A DNA stretch of 64,000 bases from Drosophila miranda. Taxonomy: Eukaryota; Arthropoda; Insecta; Diptera; Drosophilidae. Numbering within the stretch: the stretch's first letter is position 1; the number at the start of each line of letters is the position of its first letter. The stretch spans positions 18,290,001 to 18,354,000 of the forward strand of contig NC_046675.1 in NCBI RefSeq assembly GCF_003369915.1. Reading direction: 5' to 3'. Under the pieces are notes generated by a model. It did not search any database, was not told the DNA's origin, and saw only the letters and a list, made by a program, of their open reading frames with translations. This document shows, piece by piece, positions 14,501-31,060 of this stretch. Both the position numbers and the translations under genes were made by a program.

Positions 14501-17500
14501 TTTCCAGGCAGGTGCTCTGAACAACAGCGACAACGAAAGCGATTTATGCATGTGCGAAGGAAAATGTCGAGGAAAACAAAAGCGAATGAGTACAAGATAC
14601 GCGTTACTTAAGCGGTTAGCCGGTGGGGGTGTAAGATGGTGAGGTGTGGCGGTGTGGCGGTGTGGAAAGCGCAGCTCACAAGCAATGGGAAAGTTACCAG
14701 GAGACCCCAAACCCCGCAGGCAGCCAGGCCAAGAGATGGCAGGGGCAGGAAAACGGGGCACGAGGCACGAGGCACGGATGAGTACAATTGAAAGTCTGTA
14801 AGCCGATTGCCGAAGGCGGCAGCCGTATGAAAACACAAGTTTAGGTGGGAGTGGCACTGGCAGTGCTAAGAGACTGGGACTGGGGCTGAGACTGGAATAT
14901 GGCAAGTGAAGGAACCCCATTTATGGCAATTCCTAAAGTAGAGGAGTAAGGAAAAACCCAACTTGCATTCGCCCCAAACATTAAATACTTGCGGGGTAAA
15001 TAACGTCTTATCTTGAGACGGTTAACGGAAACAAAAACTCCTTAAGCAGTCAGAATAAGGGGATATAAAGAGTGAATACAGCTCAACAATTACTCAAGGT
15101 ACAACCAGAAACATATTTGATTCGCAAAGAAACCTTACGAGTTATTGCTCGTTGCTCCAAAAATGTACGAATAAAATGGAGTGGGAGTGCGTGGAATATA
15201 AAATATCTATGTATATATTTACATTCACCCTTTCAAGATCACTGTGACTCAAAAAGAAATATAAGCCACTTATGGTAGCTTTTCGTTTGGAAGAATCCTG
15301 TGCATAAGGTTAATTTTTATACTTTAAAACTGTCTTTCAAAGCACTGCATAAACTGTATGGAAACATTTACACATTCTCAGGGAAGGAGCCGCAGTCAGA
15401 CCGGTTAAGGAGGCTGTTGAAGGAAGTGGAGCCTGGCGGAGCAGGCAGGAACACTTAGGCCCAAATGGCAACACAAACACACGTGTTAGGAAGGCCTACA
15501 GCCGAAGGATGACAGTGTGGCAAGTGCTAACAGAAAGCAATCAGCATCCAGTACCGCACGCACAGCGACTTGCTCCCTCCTCCTCCTCCTCCGCCTCCTG
15601 AGCAGCAGCCAATCACCGAGACGAGCTTTCCCCCGCCTCCAAGATGAATTCTTGCTCGATATTTACGCATTTATTTATGCTGCTCTTTATTAGCTTTTTA
15701 TCGTTCATTTATTTTGCTCGTTATGTTCGCGTCGCGACTCTCGTATTTGCGTTTTTTTCTGCTATTTTTGGACTGTTCGACGCAATTCCCAAGCCGTCGA
15801 TAAGGAGGCAAACACAATCGTTCGTACGAGTACAAGCATTCACGGGCATAAGCCTGATAAAGACATCGATCATCCATGCGGGGGGTGGCTTTAAGGGGAG
15901 AGGAATCCGAATGGAATGCAAATGAACTTGTTGGTCACCCAAATCCCCCAGCTGATTGATAAGCATAACCACCATCACCACCGGATTCCACTCGACCAAA
16001 TTGGAGTTCAAATATATGTATCTCTCCCACCCCGAAGAGGCATTGCCACTCCCCACCCTGTGGTCCAAGCTAAACGAATTACGGGCCTCTGTAGCCCCCG
16101 AAAATTCAATTAACATTTTTAATTCCTCTACTTTGCAATACTTAAGAACACCTCGTCCGTTTGGGGGTGGGGGTGGGGGTGAGGTTGAAAGCCCCCGACA
16201 ATTCAAACGAAGGGAAAAATTTTTACCGCGGGTCTATATTTAGCCACAACATCAAGAAAAGTGGCATCAACGGACAACAGTCCGCCGAATTCGCCAATTT
16301 GTTACCTATGAAAATGCAAAATACTGATAAGCAAGGCAAGAAATATAAGCAATTTATTGCAGAATAAGGAGAATCAATCAAGTATTATCTGAGCATTTCT
16401 GGGGAGTATTTAAAGTTTTACGAGCTGCCAAAAACCGTCACAATCGAATCGTTTTCACAGCAAGAATGACGAAATACATTTATAAATATTATATTTATTA
16501 TTCTTCCTCTTTCGTGGCCAACAAAGAAAATAAAATTTACATATTTTAGATGTGTTATCTAAAATAGTAAAATCTACAAAAAGTGAGCTGAAAGTGCATT
16601 TGGGCAAAATTCCTCATTGATTGATACATGATATTTGCATTTATTCAAATATGTCAGCAGATGGGACAATCTTTCGGCGAAGAAGTCGCGGACACATTAA
16701 GGTTAAAGGTACCTTTACCACACCTTTACCTCTATTTAGTTAATTATAGGTCATATGAGATTTATACATACTCGTATATCCCGATTAATAATTATTATTG
16801 TGCGAAAATCAGTAAAAATACTGGGTCTTTCGACTAAAAACTAAAGCGTGATGACAAATTTGTCATCATGTTTGCGGGAGAAGCTGTGATATGGACACAC
16901 ACTGCTTATCAGGGTTATTTTTGAGGGACTTCTCGGTCTCGTTGCCATATCTGCAAATGGGACTCGCATGAATGTTCAAATGTTTATGAGAATGTTTTAC
17001 ACAGGCATTTTTACGCTCTCGCACAGAGACGGATTGAAGTGGGTCGGACATTGCTCGGTGGTACAATGAACTCGGGATGGTGCTGGTGGCTTGGGTGTAT
17101 GGGTACGTAGTCGTGTATCTGTGTGTGCCTTGGTTAACCCGCTTAATTAATGGACGTGGAATACGAGTAACTCTTCGCTGTCGTTCAATTATTTCACTCT
17201 ACCAGTCGGTCCCTGACAAATTTGTTTGTTCTTCTGTTGGAATTCCATTGTGCTGCAGTTCCGTAGATGCACATAAGCACAGCCACAGCCCCCGCCACAC
17301 TGCCACAATGACCATGCAATTTCGGATCGGGTATTCGCATTGGGACATTTATTTTTAGCCCGACAACGGAAGAGACGGCGAGCAATGACTTGTTAATACC
17401 CTACGAACATGGATATATGGCATGCATTGCACAGAAGTTCCGAATAATTGGGTAAACGTATAATATGTATAGTATGTGTATTTTCAATTTACGCTCGATA

Positions 17501-18509
17501 ATGAGGAGAAATAGATGGTCACTGGGGTCAAACATGTCAAATTGGCACATTTTTTTTTAGCTAAGTCGAATTATTGATTCAGTATTGATTTAAGCTAAAA
17601 TTGCTGTCCCTATCGCAGAGCAGTGTAGTTTCAAGCCGAGTTGTTGAGAAATTTCCCCCTATCCCCAATAAAAAGCAGTCTGTAAGTCAGTCAAAACGAG
17701 TAGTGTACCAATTGGTTAGTTTTCCTAGCTCAGGAGTATCCCGTCCCCTCTATTTGGGTCAAACAGACAAGCAGTTTCTCTGTCCCGTTCCGGGCATGGC
17801 ATTGCCTAAAACAACATCCACAGCCACAGCCACAGCCACAAAAGCATTAGCGTCAACGGCAAACACCCGTAAAAGGCCAGCAATCACTCTTGTGATAGCG
17901 GCAAGCATTCTTGTGACCTTGATCCGAGTACATTTTGGCCCCACTTATTGGGCCGATGTGTACAATGTATGTATGTATGTATTTTAGATTAATTAAAGCA
18001 GACGAGCCGAGCCGAGCCAAGCATACGCGCACACCAGAGGCCTTACGGTACGGGACCTGAGTGTCTGACCCCCCCGCCCACGAGCAATTTGCCACTAATC
18101 AAATAAATATCGATATGGCACACGGATGCCTCTGCTCAGTGGCAGGGGCGGGCCTGCTCGTAGTGTTGTACTTTTCCACGACGTCCGTCTTTTCGTTTTG
18201 CTTTGTTTTGAATTGTGTGAAAGTGTGAAATAGATTTTCCGCCCGAGCAAGCGCACAGCACATGACTTTGGCCAAATAGATTCAAGTAAGGAAGGGAATG
18301 AGGTAGGAGCAGGAGCAGAACGCATCTATCAGTGCATACATACAGAGCTCTACTGGGGGGAAGCCACAACAAACAGAACAGAATCATATATCTCACGATT
18401 TGTGGTCACTTGATACCAGTACCTCGTAAATGGCATTCATAATTCTCACCCGCTCAACCAGGCTTTCGGCGCGGCGCGCGAAGGAAGCGCGTTTGTCATT
18501 GGCAGACAT
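2524..18509 (-). CDS. CG2082: NDRG-family alpha/beta-hydrolase-fold protein, two alternative first exons
   Basis: This is a member of the N-myc downstream-regulated gene family, proteins with an alpha/beta-hydrolase fold but no catalytic triad. Coding exons are 12338-12409 (MSKPGTPKHGG..., 24 codons), 4563-4613, 4422-4485, 4022-4350, 3889-3960, 3050-3162, 2827-2989 and 2524-2757. All join in phase to give about 365 residues, the normal family size. Landmarks are VHDLGCN (NDRG HDIGLN loop), the pseudo-nucleophile elbow GLGEGAGANV, where the serine of GxSxG is absent, INATGSA, and a basic Ser/Arg-rich tail (GSRRLSRGISMEDY) like the NDRG phosphorylation tail. A second possible first exon lies at 18423-18509 (MSANDKRASFARRAESLVER...), also phase 0 with a GTACTG donor. 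It would replace exon 12338-12409. That alternative start is less certain (about 0.5). The symbol is from memory of the fly NDRG paralogue and is less sure than the family. Confidence 0.88.
4614..12337 (-). other. Large NDRG-gene intron 1
   Basis: This 7.7-kb intron has no convincing nested gene. Long open frames in it, for example 7713-8261 and 9296-9718, lack family resemblance, start codon context and splice partners. It contains simple repeats: alternating TA/CA near 5395-5425, and a GTGTGG-type hexamer array at 7870-7897. A small hairpin-forming segment lies near 6340-6366 (ACCCCTCAGGGGGT core). Long introns of this kind in flies usually carry enhancers, but I can point to no specific element. 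Confidence 0.6.
7870..7897. repeat. (GGGTGT)n repeat in the NDRG intron
   Basis: Four GGGTGT-type units within the long NDRG intron, grading into GGTTGTGGC. Confidence 0.85.
12410..18422 (-). other. 5' UTR/intron region between the two NDRG first exons
   Basis: This is non-coding by my reading. It contains CA/GT microsatellite tracts (13434-13450), a short poly-G tract near 16163-16180, a (CCACAG)4 hexamer run at 17816-17841, ATG/TACATA-rich AT tracts (13905-13935, 14165-14215), and cytosine-rich stretches. No tRNA, rRNA or protein gene is recognised. The promoter of the shorter isoform should lie a little above 12409. Confidence 0.5.
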
Positions 18510-20000
18510 GGCAACGGATGGGATATACTTATGCTTGGGTGGGTCTCAAGGTATCACTGGGGATAGGATGACGGGGCGACCGCAACTGCAAAGAAAATAA
18601 ATCGAAGAAAGGGATTAAAGTTATTGTTATTGTGAATATTGTAGAAGTCGCTTATCTTAAGCAGTTGATCGATTCGATTTCGATGTCAGGTTCTAATATC
18701 ACAAAATATCTAATATCTAAATATCACAAGGTTCGCGGAAGTCTATTCGTAAGACGAGGCATATTCATATATTGTATGTACATACATATGTACATATATT
18801 TCGGGCTGCTGCCCGACAGCGGACAGTCCCACAACAAAGTCTGATATTATATATAATTTTTGTGGCGGCCACAGTGAAAGACAAACAATATTCAACGACT
18901 TGGCGCAGAAGTGCAATTAATTTCATTAACATCTTATGAGGGTTCGGGTTATTTTGGGAAATTACCGATAAAACCGTAAGTTCAGGAGCTGTTTAAACTC
19001 TTAATTGCGATCTCTCAGCTGCCGAGCTTGGCGTCAACATTCGCACAGAAATTATCAACAACGCACATTAAGGAGAAACCGCAGTAAGAACTACACTAAA
19101 GTTCGACCGATCGCATGCGGGTACGTGTACAACGTCCAAGCGGGAGAAACAGCACCGTAGAACTGATGACACACGTCCGCATGCTCGTCTTTTGTAGACG
19201 CAGAGCATAAAGAAAGCCCGCGAGCGGCAGAGAAAGAATGCAAAATTCGTTATTTTATTTTTAAATATGCACCATCCCGCCATTATGCCCCAAAGACCCT
19301 CCCTCCCCTCCCAACCAGCTTTCCCCATGGGTTTTCTTTATTCTGCCAGATTGATTTATGGATTTAGGTGCAACAGGTGGGGAAATAGGCCTAAGTTCAA
19401 GAAGCAGTGGGCGGGCGAGCACTCTTACCGCACTAAAGCTGATTGGAGGACAAAGCTTTCAGCTGGATGCAATTTGCCTAATGCTACTCGTAAGTGCCCT
19501 GAATTATGATAATTTCACTCTGAAGTAGTCGCAACGAGTTTCCAAGCCAAACGTTATGATCTTACATTTCTAATGATATGGGATGGTTCCGTCCCTAATT
19601 CTCTCCTTCTGCTTTTAATTACCATCTTACAGGATAACATTCTATCTGCAATCTGCATCCTCTTTAATTTAAATCGTGATATTTCAAAATAAAATTCAAA
19701 ATTAACCGAAACGGGATTTTCTTGCGCCGTAGCGCTTTTATAGTTCGATTGTTGAAGCAAGTCGTCACGTTACAGCACGCCGATGCACAGTACGATAGTT
19801 GTTCATTAAAAAATATCAATATCATTATTGTCATTAATTAAGTATACTTAAAGTATTTAAATGACTATGATTTAAGTGAGTCTTAAATTTGTTGAATTTA
19901 TTAAACTAGTTATTCTTTAAAATACTAGGCATTTAGTCTGGAAACGGCAGCAACCTAAAATATTCTTTTGTGCCAATACTTTGGTTCGTCACTGTATCTA
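18510..20000. other. Intergenic region between NDRG gene and jagunal
   Basis: These are divergent 5' flanks of the NDRG long isoform (minus) and jagunal (plus). No coding potential is seen. AT-rich sequence with TATGTACATA-type palindromic tracts lies near 18770-18800. The segment 19790-19960 is very AT-rich. Confidence 0.5.
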
Positions 20001-20318
20001 TATATCGATGTATCACATGTATATACATCGATCCCAATTATTTATCATTTACGGTATTGTATATACTTTTCTGTATATTTTAACGTTGAAATTGAGTTAA
20101 GGATATTTTTACGATATATCGGTATATAATGATGTATTATTTTCCGCGGTTGTATTCAAACTGTTGACCTGTTTAAATAAAGGGGCTGAGGTGGGTTAAG
20201 TTCGTTTTTTCATCGGTATATATCGGACGGTATATCGATAAGTAAGAACAAAATATCCAGCAATTATTTATAAAAATAAAAGCAACGACGTGTAAAAACG
20301 AAATACGACGACAACGAA
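20001..20318 (+). promoter_or_regulatory. jagunal promoter with DRE and inverted repeat
   Basis: A perfect DREF element TATCGATA sits at 20233-20240, about 80 bp before the jagunal ATG. It is preceded by repeated CGGTATAT/TATCGG variants (20111-20130, 20212-20240). An inverted repeat with arms ATCGATGTA (20004-20012) and TACATCGAT (20024-20032) lies further upstream. The 5' leader ends AAACGAAATACGACGACAACGAA before the start codon. Confidence 0.6.
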
Positions 20319-21325
20319 ATGGCAACGCGCGGCGGTCCAATGGTCGCGGGCACCGACGGAAACGACTTCGAGTTCAGACAGCGCGTAGCTGGCACATATC
20401 AAATTAGGTTAATAACACTCGAAAACCCTTCCCCAGAACACCTACACTCAACAGCAGGAAATTATCTAATTACTAGCCGCTTCCACAGTAGCTGCTACTG
20501 CCAAAGCATACTTAGCCAAGCAGGTTGCTGGAGAGATGCGACCGTGGGCCCCAACACCCACACCGTGGACAGAACACACATTCAGACGGAGCAGTCGGCT
20601 ACGCTACCCTGGTGGGCAATGTGCCAGCATGGCATGGCATGAGCCTGGCTGCCAGAGGCAGTAACACTGTGTACATGTTTGAGAAGGAAGTAAACCAGAG
20701 ACAGCTATTCACGGTGGAAACCTTCTCTTGTCGTTGCAGTTTGTTGAATAAATCACGATTGAAGTACTGCATTTTCTTCCATGCTCTTCTTTTCTTCGTG
20801 ATGCTGGCCAAGCTGACCTCGGACATATTGGATCGCCTGGACATTTTCGTGCTGGAGATTGAGGAACTGGAGGTGCCTTCGCCACTTTGGTGGGAGTACG
20901 TGTGGGCCGGTTCGCTGCTCACCTCGTTCCTGGGTCTGTCGGCGGCACGTGGCAATAAGGTGCGCGAAATGCAGAAATACATGATCGCCATTCTGGTGTT
21001 CGCCATCCTGCCCTTGCTCTACTGCTTCGCCTACTATTTTTCGGACGTGTGGGAGTTCGCGACCATGGACAAGTCCGTGGAGTTGGACGAGACGGACATT
21101 TTCATCTGGCGCGTAAGTGAAAAATACCTCCATCGAGTATCTAATACACCTGCTCCTGTATAAACCGACTAAATTCTAAATTCTTGCTTGCAGGGCTACC
21201 CCTATGGTGTGTTCTGGTACGCCTTCTGCTTTGTGGGCTTCCAGGTCCACGGATTCACGCTGTATTTCGCCTACAATCTAGTCAAGGTCTGGAAGGCCCG
21301 AACTGCCACGCGCAAGTTCCAGTAA
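20319..21325 (+). CDS. jagn: Jagunal, ER membrane protein
   Basis: Jagunal is a small ER-resident membrane protein needed for ER organisation and membrane traffic, first known from fly oocytes (human JAGN1). Three exons, 20319-20407, 20740-21112 and 21194-21325, join in phase (2 then 0) to give 197 residues, the normal size. The N-terminus MATRGGPMVAGTDGNDFEFR is followed by four hydrophobic segments beginning near YCIFFHALLFFVMLAKL, WAGSLLTSFLGLSAA, YMIAILVFAILPLLYCF and FWYAFCFVGFQVHGFTLYF. The protein ends in a basic cytosolic tail, KARTATRKFQ. The start ATG is in a good context (CGAA-ATGG). A canonical AATAAA lies at 21590-21595. The gene stands alone between the divergent NDRG gene and the co-directional katanin gene. 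Confidence 0.96.
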
Positions 21326-23240
21326 AGTCGAAGTCGAGGTCGCGGAGAAAGTACTAAATACTCGCCAAATCACTAAAACGTCAAAGCGAAACGCTGTAGG
21401 GCTAGATGTAAATAATTTGGAACTTAAACTAATCTCTAGTGCACAAAGCGTACAGAAACTAAACTAAACGAAACAGCTGTTAAGGTATCGCACATTTTAG
21501 TCTTACAGGAGAGGAGCACATATTTTCGTGGCCAAACGAAAATCACGTTAAAGTTATTGTTAGTTGAAAGTTAAACCGTTCAAAGATTAAATAAACAGAC
21601 ACTATCCATATACATACATAAATACTATGTACACCCCCTAATGTGTACACACGCAGCCTTGTGAAGTCAACTGAAGACAAAGCAACTAAAGCCACCAAAT
21701 TTCCCCGAGTCGGAAGCAAAACCAAAAACTTAGACAACTTCATTTTTTGCTTACTTACATTTCGACGTGCCTCGTGTTTGTTAGAAACGTTTTATATATA
21801 TTTACACACAATTATATATATATACAGTATATATATATACACGCATATATATCTGTGTTCATGTCTATGGATGAGTACTTCGTCGCTAGGTCTTAGTTAG
21901 TCTTCTTTTTCTACGACTTTCAAATCCGTTGGTTATTCATTTCGCTTATTATTTTGTACTTTTAACTGATTTTGAGCACACAGAATCAGCCTGTGTGTTG
22001 AGTGTCGAGAGGATTGCCCCATACTATTTACAACTACTACTATCCAGGTATACACTGACATACATATGACATATGAAGCAAAGTTTATCCAGTTCTGATC
22101 GTCAATAATACATATGATATGTGTACTGTGTAACGAGAGACAAATCAGAAAAATGTAACAAATCAAATACAATAGATTGAGAAATTAATTTTAAAGTCAA
22201 CCTGTTTTTTAAATCGTATCTTGTTCTCCAACTTTTTAGGTAGTTTTTTAAAAATGTCTCAATAAAAATGCATATATATTTGTTCTTCTGAGTGGGTTAA
22301 AAAACACACCTCGTCTTCTTTATGTGACAATCGGTACAAGAGTTTTTTAAGAAAACAATTATCTTCAATTGCCAATTTAAATTTTCATTCCATCGTACGT
22401 TTGAATCAGAAAATATCCTCCAAAAGCCAAGCTCAATCAATTTGATTTTCTGATTGGTCTGTTATAAATTACTTTATCCAAAAAAAAACGAGCATCCCTG
22501 GCTGATAGAAGGGAACTAAAGATCACCTCTTACTGAAGAATTTAAAATCACTTGATATACTAGAATATACCCAAGCCAGTATGGAGCAGAGGAAACTTAT
22601 CCGCCAAGTCCCTATCTCATTCCGAACAAAATCGTACCTAAGAATTCTCTGATCGCGCAAGCAAAAAATACAGAAAATAATCACAAGTATTGCTATACAA
22701 AATTTAGAATTTAATTTATTATTCTACTGCTTTACAGGCAATATTTTTTGGTGGCTTTCCCAAACCAAATACCCCAACACACAAGCATATCATATCAACC
22801 CCTTAGTGCTACCGTTGCAATGTGGTCGAAACTGGCCACAACAGTCCGACGTTTTAGTGACCATTTGTGCATTGATGCGAGTGGAGGAAAGCCACAGCAA
22901 CAGCCTCGTAATCGTCCTCGTCGCGTTGTTGTCGAAAATTGCGCAATTGTTGGCCACTCCGGGAGAGACTGGGGTAGGAAAAGGCAAGAAGAGAGAAAAA
23001 GCTATGCGATTACTGAACAGGAGAGAGCCGTCAGAGCTTTTTCACAGCATCCATCCCACTCGCTCGCGCTCTCAGTCCTTATTATTCGGCTGACTGTGAG
23101 AAGAGCATATAGAAAATTTTCCAACACACGACTCACCATTTTGGATCAAAGTAAACAAGAATATTTTTGGTTTTTTCTTTTTTGAAATTGTGACGAAAAT
23201 TCCAAATTGCTTAAAAGTTAAGAAATATCGAAAAACTAAG
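21326..23240 (+). other. jagunal 3' UTR and upstream flank of katanin p60
   Basis: The first 270 bases are the jagunal 3' UTR, ending near the AATAAA at 21590-21595. A second AATAAA-like signal near 22259 would allow a longer form. A TA-rich simple repeat occupies 21793-21852. The remaining 1 kb to the first katanin exon shows no gene. Open frames on both strands near 22750-23180 lack homology and splice support. Confidence 0.5.
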
Positions 23241-28618
<5,378 letters not shown>

Positions 28619-28996
28619 TTGTACGGGTTGCTGCTACAGCACTCTCCCTCTCTATGATTGTATTCCCCCTTGCGTACTTCCAGCCCAACCTACAATTGCA
28701 ATACTGTTTATTAATTCTGTATAAACAATAAGCGTTAGCTATGTATAATTATTTTGTATACGCTTAATTGCTCAAGTGCCCCACTCTCAGCTCTTAGCTC
28801 TCAGCCCTCAGCCACAAACCCTATGCGCACATGGTAATCTGATGCACAAATATATACATATAAAGGACGTATGTAATTTTTAATATTTATTCGACAGAAT
28901 CCTACAGAAGGCTTATAGCAACAAAATGTATTTTGTAATCAACATATTTAGAACAAAAAATAAATTACTCGACACCAATTGGATCCATTCCTTCTT
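28619..28996. other. Convergent 3' UTRs of Kat60 and Hat1
   Basis: Only 378 bases separate the two stop codons. The Hat1 minus-strand poly(A) signal AATAAA is TTTATT at 28886-28891. Kat60 has only weak variants here (for example TATAAAC and AATAAG near 28719-28731), so the two transcripts may end close together or overlap. Confidence 0.55.
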
Positions 28997-30321
28997 TTAG
29001 GCCTTTAGCTTGGCAAGCGTGTTCTTGTAGCCCTCCTCGACCACGGCGTACTCTTCCTGAAGCTGTTCCATGCGCTGCTTCATGTTGGGCAATCGAGCTC
29101 GCAGCATTTCCGTGTCCATCTTGTGGCGCTCCATTTTCTTAAGGTCCTTGATCTGCTTATAGTAAACTGCATTAAGGCGTTTCTTTACCTCCAGACGATA
29201 GCTTCTGTACTCCTTGTCATCATTCACATTGGTGTAGTACAGGCGTAGCAGCTCGTATACTTTTCGCACCTGTCGCGGATTTAGTTTAAGAGTTTCGCGA
29301 GCCTCCCTCACCATTTCCTTGCTGAAGCCCTTGACGATCTCGTTGCGGGCAAATGACTTCAGTTCCTTGCAGAAGCGCGCATCTACAAAATTTCGCAGCC
29401 GCTGAAAGTCCTCCGAGGGATCTTCTACAGTGATGTCCACCACGTTCTTCTGCGACTGGTAGTACTTGTATATAGTCTCGACTAGTTGGGTGGCCAGACC
29501 CAGCTTCTGGAAGGGGGGCAATATCATCATTTGGCTAATCCGTGGCCGCTTGTTCTGCGGATAGGCATAGTACTCGTACACGGTTGTGTAGCCAGCTGTG
29601 GCATACTGATACTGGCCATCGCCGTTCTTATACTTTTCATAGCTGGAAGAAAGTCGTTTGGAACATACAATAAAAAATAGTAAAGCCCTCCCTTATTACC
29701 AAACAAAGTAGCACCATTGGGCGTCATCAGTGTCTATGTAGGAGGCAGCGTCCACGAACCACAGTATGAAAGTTTGCAGGCGCGCAAAGAATTTCAAGAA
29801 AGATGGAACTTTGTAGTCGCACTGATAGAACTCGAATAGCCTCTCACTGCCGTCATCAGAGGGCCGTGTGTACTCGCCGATCTTCTCGCCTAAGGGCTGG
29901 AACTTGTCTGCCTTGTCCAGCGTCTTCAGAAACTCGTCTAGGTTGATGAAGTAGCAGCCGTCTGGCAAACTATGTGCAATGGTTCCGACCACATCGTCTG
30001 CATTCATTTCACCGGCAGACACTTCGTTGACACGAGTCCCATACTCCACGCCCAAGTAAATGTGCAACGGTCCCGCCGTATAGAATACGCGCACGTGCAG
30101 ATCTTGATATCCGAAAATTGTCTCAGTCTCGCCAAATATCTGATGAGCCATAATGGGGTGGAAAATCAAAGCATCGTTGTTGATGTCCGCCTTATCGCGT
30201 ACTAGAAACAGACGTATTGCAGTAGAAGATTAAGGTGAATTGTAAACCACTTACTCAACTTGAAGTCGACCACCTCGAGGGCGTCCAGCAAATACTCCTG
30301 GTATTCTTGGATTTGAGCCAT
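28997..30321 (-). CDS. Hat1: Histone acetyltransferase type B catalytic subunit
   Basis: HAT1 acetylates newly made histone H4 at Lys5 and Lys12 before nuclear import and chromatin assembly. Exons 30255-30321, 29700-30201 and 28997-29642 join in phase (1, 2) to give 404 residues, against 419 in human. The N-terminal domain shows INNDALIFHPIMAHQIFGE and FYTAGPLHIYLGVEYG. The GNAT core follows, with VYEYYAYPQNKRPRISQMMI and the acetyl-CoA loop FQKLGLATQLVE. The C-terminal helical part is rich in Lys/Arg and ends in a coiled-coil-like stretch. The ATG at 30319-30321 begins MAQIQEYQEYLLDALEVVDF. The gene faces Rpn5 head to head over about 740 bases. Confidence 0.95.
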
Positions 30322-31060
30322 TCTTGCTTTTTTCACTGACCTGGGCGGTCTGCGTTGGCCGAGTCTAAAATTGAGCCGCAAAATGTGCTGATAGCTGTAG
30401 CGTCGAAATAGCAAACGCTTTCGGTTCTGTTAGTTAGCAAAATTTTTCGCGGTAACAAAAGACCGAAGCCAAATAATTTACAGTGTTAAAAACGAAATAG
30501 GCGCAATAAGTGTTGCACAACTTACCACTCGCTTTTTCATTATCACTTATCAATTATCAATGAAATTGAATCGTATTTTGTCTAATATTTGTTTGTTATT
30601 CCATACAAAGAGAAATGTCATTAAAAAAAACTATTTCCATTTGATTTATATTTAAAAATCATAGTCTCCTGGAAACTCGCGCGCCACTCGATAGTTGTGA
30701 ATGGAATTATTTAAAACATCGTTACTATCGATATTACCGTCGATGGTTTGACACCTCTAACACAGCATTTGTAAGCAGAATTTATGCAGTAAAATAATAA
30801 TTAATCACAAAAAGCGGCACTTGTGTTTTAAACAACATCCAGAAGGAGGAAACGTGAAAGCTTAGCACCAACTTGTTGGATTATTAGCATTTTCCCCATT
30901 ACAAACTACCTTGATCTGATCTTTGCGGAATAACAGCAGAAAAAGAGGTAAGTAACAAAAATGCCTCGTCATAGCGACCGAAGACCGAAGCAGAGCGCCT
31001 CCGCCTCGAGATGCGCATTGAATTGAATGATTGATTTGATTTGATTGTTGTTAGTTCATA
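30322..31060. promoter_or_regulatory. Divergent promoter region of Hat1 and Rpn5
   Basis: A perfect DRE TATCGATA lies at 30726-30733, followed by ACCGTCGATGG. The Rpn5 leader appears to be spliced: GAGAAAAAGAG-like sequence with a GTAAGT donor at about 30951, and an acceptor TTGTTAG just before TTCATAATGG. The rest is AT-rich with TTATCA/TATCAA repeats near 30540-30560. Confidence 0.55.

Noticed and set aside
14320-14920. Overlapping long minus-strand frames near 14.3-14.9 kb
   Set aside because: Leu/Pro/Ser-rich translation of repetitive GGCACGAGGC-type sequence in several frames at once, a shadow pattern with no homology.
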